Below, piece by piece: positions 48,171 to 60,380 of a stretch of 64,000 bases of DNA; within the stretch, counting starts at the first letter, position 1, and each line of letters starts with the position of its first letter. The stretch comes from Perognathus longimembris pacificus. Taxonomy: Eukaryota > Chordata > Mammalia > Rodentia > Heteromyidae. Under the pieces are notes generated by a model. That model ran no database searches and was not told the DNA's origin. It was given only the letters and a program-made list of their open reading frames with translations. Location: contig NC_063181.1 of the NCBI RefSeq assembly GCF_023159225.1, forward strand, positions 19,680,073-19,744,072, in the 5' to 3' direction. The position numbers and the translations under genes are program-made.

Positions 48171-48378
48171 GGGGCTGGGGATATGGCCTAGTGGCAAGAG
48201 TGTTTGCCTCGTATAGATGAAGCCCTGGATTTGATTCCCCAGCACCACATATTCATAAAATTACCAGAAGTGGCACTGTGGCTCAAGTGGCTGAGTGCTA
48301 TCCCTGAACAAAAAGAAGCCAGGGACAGTGCTCAGGCCCTGAGTCCAAGCTCCAGGACTGGCCAAAAAAAGAAAAAAA
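48171..48378 (+). mobile_element. IDL-Geo dimeric SINE
   Basis: A full-length copy starting GGGGCTGGGGATATGG and ending in an A-rich tail. An imperfect target duplication is visible (AAAATTTTTGAATCTT before, AAATTTTGACTCTT after the tail). The right monomer has the AAAAAG form and the left monomer reads CCTGGATTTG near the B box, consistent with the older subfamily plus decay. Open frames crossing it on the + strand are artefacts. Confidence 0.95.
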
Positions 48379-48392
48379 AAATTTTGACTCTT

Positions 48393-51300
48393 CTAACCTC
48401 TGTGAAAAATTATCTAACAATATGTAGTAGAGTCACTGCCTCAATTGAAAGTTAATCAGCATAATATGGCTTATTACTAGAACCATACTCCCTTTTACTT
48501 TGCTTATTGTCAATCTAATTTATAGAACCTTCTTCACTGTAATAATAGAAATGAATATGTTCTCCATAATTGTTGACAATTTTATGAGGAATCCTGATAA
48601 TGAAGCAAAACTCCATGCATAATAGGTTTTTGAATATACATTTAGTTTCCTTTGTAGCACCACAAGATATATAACATGGCCTGTTTAAAAGTCCTAATTA
48701 TTGGCAAAGTCCTTTTTTGCTAAATCAAAGAATACCAAGCCATTTTATCTTATATCATGACTGAGACCTGTCATATATAGTTAGGTAAAATATTATAAAA
48801 AAGAATAAGTCATAGATGATGATAAAAGAGAAATGAAACTACTCTAGTAGTGTGTCTTTTATTACAACATTTTATTAACTCAGGTATGGTACAAGACCCT
48901 TGAGCCTGCTAAATTTGTACAAAGATCATATTCCCTACTAATCGTGGGATCATACTGACCCAGAGTGAAATAAAGGTAATGTTCCAGTTTTATATTTAAT
49001 TGCTTCATTTGGGGTAATTAGTGTAGAAAAACTGCACATTAATGTACAATCTGGCAAATTTGGTTATATACAAACACTGTATCATCCTTGCAATAAAAAA
49101 ATACATTTTCATCATGCATACCATAAAGTTTTCCCTGTCTTTGTTGAGAGCTTTTATTTCTTGTTTCCTTAAGAAACAAGGTCTAATTTTCAGTACTTCA
49201 TGAATGTATCAGCACATTCCATAAGCTATTTATCAAGAGGCACCATGTTGAGTCAAAGCACCATGAAATTTTAAAATGTTGAGTTAAAAATAAAGATAAG
49301 TGAGAATTTAGTTTGTGAACAAGATATTCATAGGTGATCTGATTTTATTTTTATTAGAGTGGTTTGTCATGTGGTGTAGGAGATGGGGAATTTTATTACT
49401 TGGTACTTTTATGTATGGAAGTACCTAATGTCTGAGCAGTGGTGCCTGAATCTAATGAGTAATGGCCAAGAAATCTGTGAAAGATAGTACAATGCAAAAG
49501 CTAGACACACAGAAAAACAGATCTGGCTTCAAATGTCAGTATCGCCAAGGTACAGAAACCCTACTTCTTACTCATGACATACAGAAGTAGTCATCAAAAT
49601 CTGTTGTTTGCCTCATACAACTTAGAAGAAAAAAAAGAAGTATAACTCTGTCCAACCATTTTACATTTCTGACATCTGTGCTGAGTGTGATTGGAGATTC
49701 TCTTTCTTCTAAATTTCTATTGTGTGCTTCAATGACTGTTGGAATAAGAGCCACTTGTTTCTACTCTAATTTTCATAGGATAACTGCCAGATGGTGATCC
49801 TGAGAAGGGCAGGGAGACTAAAATCTGTGTTTTCTTCCTTATTTAACTGTGTCTGTGTAAGATAAATAAGCTGCTCTAATGTTTGAAATGTATTCTATCC
49901 AAGTTTGACTAAAGAAAACTGATTCCATCATGTAAATTCTACCTAGACAGGCATCAATTGTGGGAGTCTTTTTATATATCTGTCCATTGTTTGTCAGAGC
50001 TATGCTTTTACTATTACTGGGAGAGGACAGGGATTTCTGAAGTCTATATGAGAAAATGTGAATGGTTTCCATGATCCTTCATGTTCATTTTGGGGAAATG
50101 GCTATGATAACTCTACGCCATAAGCATAACATGATGTCAGTAATTACAATTCTTATTCATACTATCCATAACTATGAATTTGGTCTACATCTCTATGTGA
50201 CTGGTTTCAGAGCCTGACTAGTTATGTCTCTCTTACTTTTTTTCATTTAATCTATCCCCCAATTCACCCGATTGTGAATATATATACAGGTTATAGTAAA
50301 GCAGGTAGATGTTACACACAAATTTGGTACTGCCTTAAAATAATTTTGTGCTTCCCAAGTCTGATACATTGGTACCATTAGCAAGAGCTAATTTAAGACT
50401 AGTTTAAAGGATGCCATTTAAGTTCCCATACTTGGCCCCTCTTTTGTGACATGAAGCAGATGCCATTCACCTAAGTATTTACTTCTCATCATCCCTGTTT
50501 TTGAAAGGTTCCCTCTCTGAAAGAACTCCTTGCTTGAGTCACGTCATAGACACAGATAACATACTTAAGCAGAATCATATTGAATCCAGGAGAACAAACT
50601 CTCTTACTGCTATGGTGACTGTTCAGCAGCACGGGCTACCTTCACAGCCAAAGAATGTTTGTGTATCTCCCTTACATTCTTAATTTAAGGAGGGGGAATC
50701 CGAATATTATAGTCTTTGTTTCCTTCTAAATAGCTTCTGAGACACAGGAGTCAAGACCTCAAATCAGACCTTTGAATCACCTTTTCCTCTAGGTAGAATC
50801 TTCCTTGTCCACATTTGCAGGTAATGTTATGATTTAGTTCAGTAATGAGTCTTTAGTTCCTGAGTAGTTCCATTCCTTCAGTTTCTGTGAAATCCAGGTA
50901 ATTTAAACATCTGAAGTTTTGTGAGCTTGAAATTCACTTGATTAATTGGAATTTATTGTCAGCTGGAATCCAACTCAAAATTTCCAAATTAAGAAGTCTG
51001 ATTACCAAAAGAACTCAAATCACATATCAAAACTTGCTTGTAATCTCAAGTTTTATATTATTTGGAAAGATGACAGGACGATTTTTCTGTTTGTTAAAAA
51101 TATGAAAATGTTCATGTAACTAAGAGAATATTGAAAACTTGTTTACATCTTGGGCTATGTTTTTCTCAGTGTGATGCTTCAAATAAAAGAAATAAATAGG
51201 CAGACATCTACATGTTTGACACATTCTGCACTTAAAAGAAAATGGGAGATTTTTAGATTTCCAGTATGATTTTATATTCATTTATCCAGTGTTTCCTTGT

Positions 51301-51943
51301 TGAGATTTTTTAAATAACAAAATTTTGACATTGATATGGAATATTAAGTAACTGTTGTTAAGATAAAGAAATCCAAGACAGGTATTATAAAAAGTAATAT
51401 TTTGACAATGCAAAGCTACCTAGCAGTATTGCTCAGACAATGCACAGCTGGTTCTATTCATATTTATCCTGCTGGTATGGAAGATAAAACTGATACTTCC
51501 CTGCAGGAGCTGCACTTTCTGGAATGAGACATTGTGTTTGTAGGACCTGTGATCTTCTTTACCTAGAAAAGCAATTCATAAAGTTAGAAAAGGGCTCCCT
51601 GAATAAAAGCCACCTCAGAGTCTGGGAAAATAATGCGAAGTTTTCAGAGAGTAGTAAGCCAAACTATCATCAACAACCAACCAAAAGCATCAACAAATTC
51701 TCTCTTCTCACTAAGTTGGTTTTCAGATTTTTGAAATAGGCAACATCACTTAGTAAGGTAAATTAGATATGCAGGTGACTTTTCATTAAGTGCTATCAGC
51801 TAACACATATTCTATTTTGTTTTGGAATGCTAGGTTTTTCTTTTGCTTATGTGCCTACAACTCACATCTGTAATTATAATTATATAAACAACATGTATTT
51901 TGTTTTTCCTGTATATCCACAAACTTCTTCATTAACCTTTCTT
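48393..51943. other. Unannotated sequence
   Basis: About 3.5 kb in which I recognise no repeat. Short open frames occur: 49572-49754 (-), 49839-50072 (-), 50501-50683 (+) and 51524-51739 (+). The 50501 frame has a balanced composition but uses a TTG start and shows no known motif or splice context, so I do not call it. Confidence 0.45.
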
Positions 51944-52143
51944 TGTTTTTTTGCCAGTCCTGGTGCTTGGACTCAGCGACCAAGCCCTGTCCCTGGATTC
52001 TTTTTTCTCAAGACTAGCACTCTACCACTTGAGCCACAGGGCCACTTCTTGCTTATTCTATACATACATGGTGCTGAGGAATCCAACCCAGGGCTTCATA
52101 TATATGAGGCCAGCACTCTGCACTAAGCCATATTCCCAGCTCT
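51944..52143 (-). mobile_element. IDL-Geo dimeric SINE, diverged
   Basis: A reverse-orientation copy. The tail (T7) and 'gccagtcctggtgcttgg' are at the left; the complement of the left monomer ends at 'ccatattcccagctc'. It has many substitutions. Possible duplication of an AACTTT-type word at the edges is not convincing. Confidence 0.9.
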
Positions 52144-52178
52144 AACTTTTGCATTTTGAATGTCAGTAGTGTGTAATT

Positions 52179-52301
52179 TTCCTTCCTTCCTTCCTTCCTT
52201 CCTTCCTTCCTTCCTTCCTTCCTTCCTTCCTTCCTTCCTTCCTTCCTTCTTTCCTTCCTTCCTTCTTTCCTTCCTTCCTTCTTTCCTTCCTTCCTTCTTT
52301 C
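52179..52301. repeat. (TTCC)n microsatellite
   Basis: About 30 TTCC units. The 3' part carries regular TTCT variants spaced by 16 bases, suggesting a higher-order duplication. Reverse-strand frames read as repeats of Glu/Gly/Arg/Lys, an artefact. Confidence 0.96.
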
Positions 52302-52559
52302 CTCTAACTCATCTCTTAATCTTTCAAACATATACTTTATAATATACTCATTTAACATTTTGGTTCTATTTCACCTGGAATTTTTTAAATATGAATGATT
52401 CTTAAAAATATTACTCAAATTTGTAAAACTAAAGTAATCTTTTAAGGTATAATGAATAATTTGAGAGTGCTAAGCACAGTCACACTTACAAGCTATATAA
52501 TAAAAGCTACTAATACCTTCTCTTCTATCACAGAAGGTAGGTTGTATGATTTTATCCTC
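52302..52559. other. Unannotated sequence
   Basis: No gene or repeat is recognised. Confidence 0.5.
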
Positions 52560-53152
52560 TGAAATTTTCATAAGAAAATGGAGATTCTTGGAAAAAATAG
52601 TAGTAAGTGAAGTGAGCAATACCCAAAGAAACATGCACTCTATGGTTTCCCTCTTTGGTAATACTTGGTATAAGCCCAGGATAGGTCTAGCAGATGATCA
52701 CAATAGCTCCATGGCTTGTACATATACTCACATATGATGATCATAAGTGAAAGGAACCCCAAGATATGTGAAAAAGTTTATCATTATTGTTGTTATTTTA
52801 ATTTCCTATATGAAACTATTTCATTTTTCATTTATTTTCCCTAGGGTTTAGCCCCTGTTGTAGATGAATTTGATTTTGGTACCCTGTGTATTATGTATAT
52901 GTTTGTTCCAATTAGAGAAGGGAAGAGAAGCATCAAAATGGTGAGACAAAGAGTAAAAGGGGAACAGATGCAACAGTAATACTTACAAGACTATATGTTG
53001 TAAACTGTATAACTGGGGGGCTGGAGGGATTGAGAAAGTGGGAAGGTAGGAGAAAAATGAGGGAGGAGGTAACAAGTTTGACAAAAAATGTACTCACTAC
53101 AGGATTATGTAACTGTAACTCCTCTGTACATTACTTTCACACTAAAGAAATA
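52560..53152 (+). mobile_element. L1 3' end, 5'-truncated
   Basis: Contains the end of ORF2 (the frame reads NTQRNMHSMVSLFGN) and the full 3' UTR of the second type ('tttgattttggtaccctgtgta'). A G-rich tract follows at about 53016-53070, then the 'ctcctctgtacattactttcac' terminus and an A-rich tail. No inversion is seen. Confidence 0.85.
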
Positions 53153-53880
53153 AAAAATACATTCTTATTCTTCACTGATCTTATATGTAAAGATGCAAAT
53201 ATAAGTACATTGACCCATTAGTACATGTGTTGCTTTGTCATAGGTGGACATTTAGCAGTTCTGAATAAAAAAAGAAAATCCCAAAATGTATGTCTTGAGC
53301 CATCATTAATTTTGTTTTTTTATTGGAGAATTTTAAGCTCATCTGATTCTGGACAAATTCTGAAAGCAACCTGAAAAGTGACAGTGATGTATTTTTTCCA
53401 ATGTTATCCAAAATCTTCTCCTTCCTCTTTTATTTTCTTTATTTTTGATGTTAGAATTATTGAGAGAGTGTTTAATTAGATCAGCTAACTTTTATGAATG
53501 GCCCATTTGATACTAGTTAATATGGTAACTCTGATAATACCAATTTCAAAGTTTACCAAGGCACATCATTTTAAGTAAATATATCAATGTGACCAGTAAT
53601 AGTATGCTTATAGAAGTATCAACAATACCTTCTTGAACTGTAAAATAAATGTTTCCTGAGTACAGACAGAAATAAGCACCCAAGCACACACAGAGACACT
53701 GGGAAGAGTTATGCTATGCTGTGTGTTATTCATCTATGTGGGTAAGGTAAGACTTTAGGGATATTATGTATCTTTATTTTTTCCTACATGCTGGATAAAT
53801 TATGATATATGCTTTAAAATATTATAACGACATGATTGTCATAAAAATCTGTGAGTTTAACATAATTAAAAGCAGGCTTC
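53153..53880. other. Unannotated AT-rich sequence
   Basis: No gene or repeat is recognised. Confidence 0.5.
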
Positions 53881-54119
53881 AGCCAGGTGCCAATGGCTCA
53901 TGCCTATAAATCTTGTCTAGTCAGTAGGTAGAGAACTGAGGATTGTGGTTCAAAGCCAGTTAGGGCAAGGAAGTCTGAGAGTCTTATTTCCAACCAGTAA
54001 AAATGTCAGAAGCAGAGTTGTGGCTTAAGTGGTAGAATTCTAGTCTAGAGCATAAAAGTTCAGGAATAGCATGAAAGTCCTGGGTTTAAGCCCTAGGATT
54101 GGCACAAAACAAACAAATA
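53881..54119 (+). mobile_element. B1-Geo dimeric SINE
   Basis: The clearest copy of this family. The left monomer is 7SL/B1-like (AGCCAGGTGCCAATGGCTCA, 'gaactgaggattgtggttc'). The right monomer aligns with the Geo half of IDL-Geo throughout: 'gttgtggcttaagtggtagaattctag', 'gtcctgggtttaagccctaggattggc'. An A-rich tail follows. Confidence 0.88.
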
Positions 54120-54283
54120 AACATGTTTTATTTAAATCTGACAAACTGAACCTGGACAAATAAAATAATTTAATGTTTTGTAAAATCTGTGCTCATAGAA
54201 AATGAAGTTATTAGAAATAAAATGTGACTAAGCAATGAAAACATTAAGCAAAAAGCAGGACTCATGATCAATTAATACATAAG

Positions 54284-54306
54284 TGTGTATATATATATAT
54301 ATATAT
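54284..54306. repeat. (TA)n microsatellite
   Basis: A short TA run flanked by TGTGTA. Confidence 0.9.
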
Positions 54307-54334
54307 GCTGTATTCAGAAAGAATTATATTTTTT

Positions 54335-54700
54335 TGTTTCACACTTAGGGGGATCTAGACTAAAGGATGATGAAAAAAATGATAATGATAATGATACTAT
54401 TATCATTATACAAAGGGACATGACTACAAAATTGCACCTGTTTTGGAGGAGGTACCAGTATGAACTGAGAGAGGGGAATAAACAGAAACAAATATCAGGT
54501 GAATATGGCAGACATACATGATAATATACTGATAATATACGGATGAGGATAATGTAATGAGCCTGACTAAATACTGATGAAAAGAAGAGACTCAAGACAT
54601 CAATAAGGAAAGCGCATTTGATCAAAGTGTATTATATGCAAATAGAAAAAATACCCCTTTGCACAACTAATTCACACTAGTAATATATATTTGTTTTGTA
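54335..54700 (+). mobile_element. Old L1 3' UTR fragment
   Basis: Resembles an older L1 3' end: 'ggggatctagactaaa' near 54350, then 'tcaggtgaatatgg', and a terminal 'gtgtattatatgcaaatag...cctttgcacaactaattcacac' segment. The same terminal type appears at 11.86 kb. The open frames on both strands here are non-coding 3' UTR. Confidence 0.6.
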
Positions 54701-55896
54701 CTACATTTTAAGAGCATATCAAGTATGCAGTATGTTGATTAGGTGTACCTAATCATGCGAAGCTAAAATAAAAATAATTGAGCCTGAAAACATTTTTTCT
54801 TCCTCTGCCTTAACACTAGACTCTGTATTTATTAATGGCTTAGAAAAACATGCCCCTGCCAAGGCTTATGACCAGGTAGTAAAGTTGTAATTTGCTTCTC
54901 CCAAACTGACATGCCACTACATTATTAACAGAGCCACCAAGGCCATTTAAACTCTGCTGTATAAGCACTTGCAGTAGAGGGCAACCAGAACGTTAAGCCT
55001 TCAAATTTTTAATACATTTAATTTGGCACACTTGGAACTGTTCTTGGAGAACTGTTAATCTTTTCAACCAATACAGCAAAATGTCAGTATGTTCATTTGC
55101 AGAGTATAATAGGCTTATATCCTAAAACAATAAAGTTATAATAGCTGTCTACTGCTCCGTGGGGCTGTACAAATTCAGCAAGAACAAGTTGTTGCCTGCC
55201 GACTTTTGCTCAAATTTCTCCACACGCATGTCCTTCCTACCCACATTTGTAATATTTTGCTATAAAACCGACTTCTTTGTTCAGATGAACATTTCTCTGT
55301 TAAGTAATACACTTTGATTTTCCATTACTAATATAATTAGCTCAAAGGAAAATCTATATTTGTTATGAAAAGTTCTTCTGCATTTTAGTACTTCAGAAAT
55401 AATTGGTTTTGTAAAAGCAGAAGAAAATTTTGGAAATATGAAAAAAATAAAATAAAAATGTTTTTAAATGTTGATTCCTTCTTTTGGGTGAATGGTATAG
55501 ATTTTAACTACATTCTGTGGTGAGAAATGACTTATTTATTTGTTTGAACTACTTTTTTCTGATGAATTTCATTTCTACAATAAGGTTCAATTAAAATCAA
55601 GCTATTAAAAGTATGAACTTAAATGAAATATTTATGTCACTAATAAAATATTTAAAATTCAGATTATTGTACAGTTTTGTGATCATCCCCAAGCCTCATC
55701 TACTTTGTTTAGGATGCTTATCATAGTTATCATCTGTCATATTGAAATAACTAAAGTATAATACTAGTAAAATATTTTAATTCTCCAATAACATTCAAGT
55801 TTTGATATCCAGTGCTGAAAATTTGAACAAAACCTCAGGGATAGGGCTCCTTGTTGTATCTCATTCAAAGCATCTGTACTCCTTTGCTCGGAAGAT
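54701..55896. other. Unannotated sequence, repeat-free block
   Basis: No repeat or gene is recognised. The part at about 54790-55300 has elevated complexity and CCAAGGC/TTAATGGC-type words, and is a candidate conserved non-coding element. Confidence 0.45.
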
Positions 55897-55911
55897 TAGA
55901 TTTTTATTTTT

Positions 55912-56150
55912 ATTTTTATTTTTATTTTTTTATTTTAATTTTATTTTATCTTTTTTTTGGCCAGTCCTGGGCCTTGGACTCAGGGCCTGAGAACTGTCCC
56001 TGGCTTCTTCCCGCTCAAGGTTAGCACTCTGCCACTTGAGCCACAGCGCCGCTTCTGGCCGTTTTCTGTATATGTGGTGCTGGGGAATCGAACCTAGGGC
56101 CTCGTGTATATGAGGCAGGCACTCTTGCCACTAGGCTATATCCCCAGCCC
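55912..56150 (-). mobile_element. IDL-Geo dimeric SINE
   Basis: A full-length reverse-orientation copy. The tail side at the left has diverged into TTTTA repeats (55912-55950). A 15-base target-site duplication (TAGATTTTTATTTTT) is present at 55897-55911 and 56151-56165. It has GCGGGAAG and CCTAGGTTCG on its own strand, the younger-looking subfamily. Confidence 0.96.
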
Positions 56151-56165
56151 TAGATTTTTATTTTT

Positions 56166-56690
56166 TATTTGTGTCAATCACTACTCACTCCCTTCAAATA
56201 AACATTTAGAGGTTAAACAAGGTCTCTCATGTCAGGTCTCATGAAGCCAAATTAGAAAGAAGTGTTTACCTTGTTTTACAGCCACATAAGCTTGTTGTAT
56301 AAACTAGAATGACTATTCTATTTTTTTCCAAGTAAGTATAATTTTATAATGTTCCTCATTGCCTAAAGGTGAAGTAGCATTTTTAAAAGAACTTTTCAAA
56401 GCAACAACTTTGTCACCACATATCTAACAGATTTTCCTGGAGGTTATTTTATATTTTATTATCTGAAAGTATGTGGTTGTAACTACTATTTCTGTTCTTT
56501 TTTTTCTGCATAATTCCTTTCTAATTTTTGTACATATGCAAGAAGGAACATGGCGTGCTTGCTTGCATACTTATGTAAAATCTGTAGCATTCAAACAAGC
56601 AAACAGATTTATCCTTTTAATAACTGCCACTTTTTCAGGTGAGAACATTACATAATTTTTCTGGTGCTTTAAAAATATATAGTGTACGTA
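56166..56690. other. Unannotated AT-rich sequence
   Basis: No gene or repeat is recognised. Confidence 0.5.
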
Positions 56691-56691
56691 A

Positions 56692-57607
56692 TTACAACAG
56701 TGATAAAACAGTCGTTTCCATAACATGTAGTTGATTTTACTTAGCATCATCTTTTGTGTTCATAAGGGTATAGCTATTAGGCTCTAGTGTTCCTCTTCTG
56801 TGACTAGCCTAAACCTGTGCTAATTATTCTCTATGAGGGATACCATAGAATCCATGCTTCTTTGGGTCTGGCTCACTTCACTTAGTATAATTTTTTTCCA
56901 AGTCCTTCCATTTCCTTACAAATGGGGCAATGTCATTCTTTCTGATAGAGGCATAAAATTCCATTGTATATATTTACCACATTTTCCTGATCCATTCATC
57001 TACTGAGGGGCATCTGGGTTGGTTCCATATTCTAGCTATGACAAATTGTGCTGCGATGAACACTGTTGTGCTGGTAGCTTTAGTGTGTTCTTGCTTGCGG
57101 TCTTTTGGGTAAATACGCAAAAGTGGGGCTGCTGGGTCATAGGGGAGCTCTATGCTTAACCTTTTGAGGAATCTCCATACTGCTTTCCAGAGTGGCTGAA
57201 GCAGTTTACATTCCCACCAACAATGAAGTAGGGTTCCCTTTTGGCCACATCCCTTCCAACAATTGTTATTGTTAGTTTTCTTGATATAGGACATTCTTAC
57301 TGGGGTGAGATGGAATCTCAATGTTGTTTTGATTTGCATTTCTTTTATGGTCAGTGATGTAGAGCACTTTTTCATATGTCCCTTGGTCATTCTCATTTCC
57401 TCATCAGAGAAGCCTCTTTTTAATTCTTTAGCCCACTTTTTGAGGGTCTATCGGGGGAAATGAAAAGGGGGAGGTGGGGAATGAGGGAGGAGGTAACCAA
57501 CAGTACAAGAAATGTATCCAATGCCTAACGTATGAAACTGTAACCGCTCTGTATATCAGTTTGACAATAAAAACTTAAAAAATAAAAATAAATAAATAAA
57601 TAAAAGT
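56692..57607 (+). mobile_element. L1 3' part with 5' inversion (twin-primed)
   Basis: Bases 56692-57450 are reverse-strand ORF2 C-terminus and early 3' UTR. At about 57451 the strand flips and 57452-57575 is the + strand 3' terminus with a purine tract, followed by an A-rich tail that has become AAAT units (57576-57607). The inverted part is upstream of the sense part in the element. Clear target duplications were not found. Confidence 0.85.
56820..57420 (-). pseudogene. L1 ORF2 C-terminal fragment
   Basis: One of the better preserved ORF2 ends: a 140-codon open stretch at 56974-57396 reads through [10 protein letters not shown], the cysteine-rich [18 protein letters not shown] and [19 protein letters not shown]. 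The C...C...H...C arrangement typical of L1 ORF2 is intact here, unlike the copy at 20.8 kb. The natural stop is the complement of CTA at 56820-56822. It is an isolated inverted fragment without the endonuclease or RT, so it cannot function. Confidence 0.9.
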
Positions 57608-57626
57608 AACGATGATAAACTGCTTA

Positions 57627-57628
<2 letters not shown>

Positions 57629-57666
<38 letters not shown>
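57629..57666. repeat. (TG)n microsatellite
   Basis: About 19 TG units shortly downstream of an L1 tail. The Cys-Val frame across it is an artefact. Confidence 0.97.
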
Positions 57667-57668
<2 letters not shown>

Positions 57669-59224
57669 CCTTACGGAACAATCCAATACCAGAATCTCAC
57701 TTTTCACTATTTTTTTTTTTTTTGCTATTTTCTCAGATTTTATTTTTGTTTTGGTACTTGTTTAGTTTTCTGCTTTATTATCCCTGAATTGAACCAGGGT
57801 TGGTATTGAATATGTTTGAAATACATGAACAGTTAATACTGACACATTACCTCTACACTACCTATTTTTCCTGAAACTTACCAATGTACATTCTTTCTGT
57901 ACTGCTGGGAGCGCTAAGTATAATGGCTTAATCCATTTGATTGTTCCATTAACTACAGATAATTAAATGTTGTTTTAGTACTTGATGTAATAAAGTGATT
58001 TAAGCTTACCAGGTTAAATCATCCAAACCTTATTAAAGTAGTAGTTAAAGTCCATTTAACTATTTTACAACTCTAGGAATGTCTTTCAGAAAAGAAATGT
58101 GCTTGCTATTCCCTATGAAAGAGATTGATATTTTTCCTCATAGTCTAAAATCAATTTACCTCATCCATTGTATTAAGTTTTAAACAGCATTCACTATTTG
58201 GTTTATTTTTCTTTGCGTACTAAATAGAAGATATCACTAAAATTTATAGGAGAGAGGACAACATGCAAATTTGTCATTTTAGATAGTCTGTTACGACCTA
58301 TTTTTCTGAGTTCAAATGCTTCCAATCAATTGATAACATACAATAAAAAATAATATTTTACAAGAACAATTCCACATGTGTGTGAAAATGTTCATGGGTC
58401 AGTATGTATATATGTTTTTCCTTTGAAAAAGTGAAGAAAAAATAATTTGAACACTAAGATTTTCAAGAGATCCTCATTCTGGCATTCCACTTCCAAGAAT
58501 AGTAACTTAGGATGAGGGTCGTTGAGAGTGAGCGTTTGTAACCACTTTTAACTTATTTTGAAGTACAAATTTCTCATTTCTATCATAGGAATGATTTTAG
58601 TTAACTTACAAACTGGCAGTGTGTGTATGAAGTCTTCTTTCAAAAATCATGTCACATAGCAAATTCTTAAAATGATACTTTTAATTAAAACCCCACAAAA
58701 GGAGGAAATCAATAAACATGGTTTTGCAGCCCCAACTTTTTTCTCCTAGTTGTCAGATAATTGTTTTTTTCAAGCCTATTAACTTTTTAGCCACAAGTCC
58801 TTCTTCTGTGAAGTAGCTATTATACTTTCCTCCTGGATATTAGTAATATATATATAAGAATATGTTTTTGTATTCATGTATGTAAATGATAAAATATGTG
58901 CATATATGTAACAAAAATACTTGAACTTCAAAAAATTCCTTCTCTTTTTCTTTGTCTTGCACAAGATTTAGTCTTCAGATCCTGAAGCTTAAACAAATAA
59001 TTTAGAGAGTGTATTTTAGGGTAAAACAGAAAGGGAATCCAGAAGAATTAAGAAATGAAGAAAAATTAAATAATTACATATATTTTATAGTGTCATAACT
59101 TTATATATGCAAGAAAAAAATACATTTCAGTACTGAAAGTGCTGCAGAATGAACCAACACATAGAAGGTGGTCAATCTAATTGCACTTAAATTGAACTCT
59201 ACTGTGAGAATTTCCTTCTCATTT
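57667..59224. other. Unannotated AT-rich sequence
   Basis: No gene or repeat is recognised apart from a T15 run at about 57709-57723. Confidence 0.5.
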
Positions 59225-59727
59225 AGGATTGAATGATACTGTCTTACTATGTATTGTAGAAAATAATATTTGTTTTATCGATTTATGAAACAGTATGCTT
59301 CCATTTTCCCTTACTACGAATAATGCTCTCCTGAACATGTCTATAGAAACAACTTCTCAAGGCCTTGCTTATAACCTTTCATAGGTATATACTCAGAAGT
59401 GGGATTGTTAGATTCATTTTATTTCTATATCTAATGTTTGAGGAACCGTTATACTCTTTTGTAAAATTGCTACATCATTTTCTACTCTTATCAGTAACAT
59501 TTCTAGCTCCTCCACACCTTCACCAATGTTTGCTGTTTTCTGGATTTATTGTTTGTTTTTGGTTTTCTTTCTTCTTCCTTTACACCAGAGCTACTCTAGT
59601 GAATATGGATCAGTACCTTTCTTTGTTTTAGAGTTTCATTTCCCTACCAACTATCTATGAGCTTTTTTAATCTTGTCTCTATTGAAAATTCATATGTGTT
59701 TTTAGAGAAATGTTTACACAAATCCTA
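59225..59727 (-). mobile_element. Ancient L1 ORF2 C-terminal relic
   Basis: The reverse strand follows the ORF2 C-terminal region of old mammalian L1. On the + strand 'ataggtatatactcagaagtgggattg' (about 59382-59407) and 'gaatatggatcagtacct' and neighbours correspond to the complement of the familiar segment around the cysteine-rich region. Long-decayed, no frame. Confidence 0.65.
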
Positions 59728-59834
59728 TGAGTAGTTATGATTTATTATTATTGTTTTGGAGGGGTTCTGTAGTTTGGAGTAAAAAGATATACTCTATACA
59801 AATTTTACAAATATTTTCTATGAGTCTGAGGATT

Positions 59835-60380
59835 TGTAGCATTTCAGGGTCTTTGTTAAGGAAGTTTCATCCTGTGCCAAGGAGCCCGTGTTTCTCCTGC
59901 TCCTTTTTTTAGTGTTTTCAGGGAATCTGTTTTTATTATGAGGTCTTTGACCCATTTGGAATTGATTTTGGTTCAGGGTGATATATAAGGATCTAGTTTT
60001 AGCTTGTTGCAGGTGTTGAACCAGTTTGCCAGCACCATCCTATTTTTTTTAGCTCCTTTATCAAAGATTAAGAAGGCATAGTCCTGTGGTTTCATTTCTG
60101 GGTCTTCAATTCTGTTCCATTGGTCTTCAGTCCTGTTCCAGTGCCAATACCAAGCTGTTTTTATTACTATAGCTTTCTAAAACAGCTTGAAATTTGGTAT
60201 TGTAATTCTTCCAGCATGTTCTTTCTGCTTGGGATTGTTTTTGCTATTCGTGGTCTTATATTGTTCCATATGAATTTCTGGATTGTTTCCTCTATTTCAT
60301 TAAAAAATGGTGTTGGGGTATTAATGAGTATTGCATTGAATTTGTAGATAGCCTTTGGCAATATTACCATTTTGACTATA
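59835..60380 (-). pseudogene. L1 ORF2 middle fragment (inverted)
   Basis: On the reverse strand this reads as the part of ORF2 just after [42 protein letters not shown], and then the KTAWYWH-type region. This segment includes the stretch missing at the break of the 20-25 kb copy, so it serves as the reference for that break. It is frame-damaged and isolated from start and stop. Confidence 0.88.

Noticed and set aside
50501..50683. 60-codon frame with balanced composition
   Set aside because: It starts at TTG, has no known motif and no splice or poly(A) context. There is too little to support a gene.
56974..57396. 140-codon open frame with zinc-finger-like cysteines as a possible host gene
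   Set aside because: It matches the L1 ORF2 C-terminus and lies in a truncated, inverted L1 copy.
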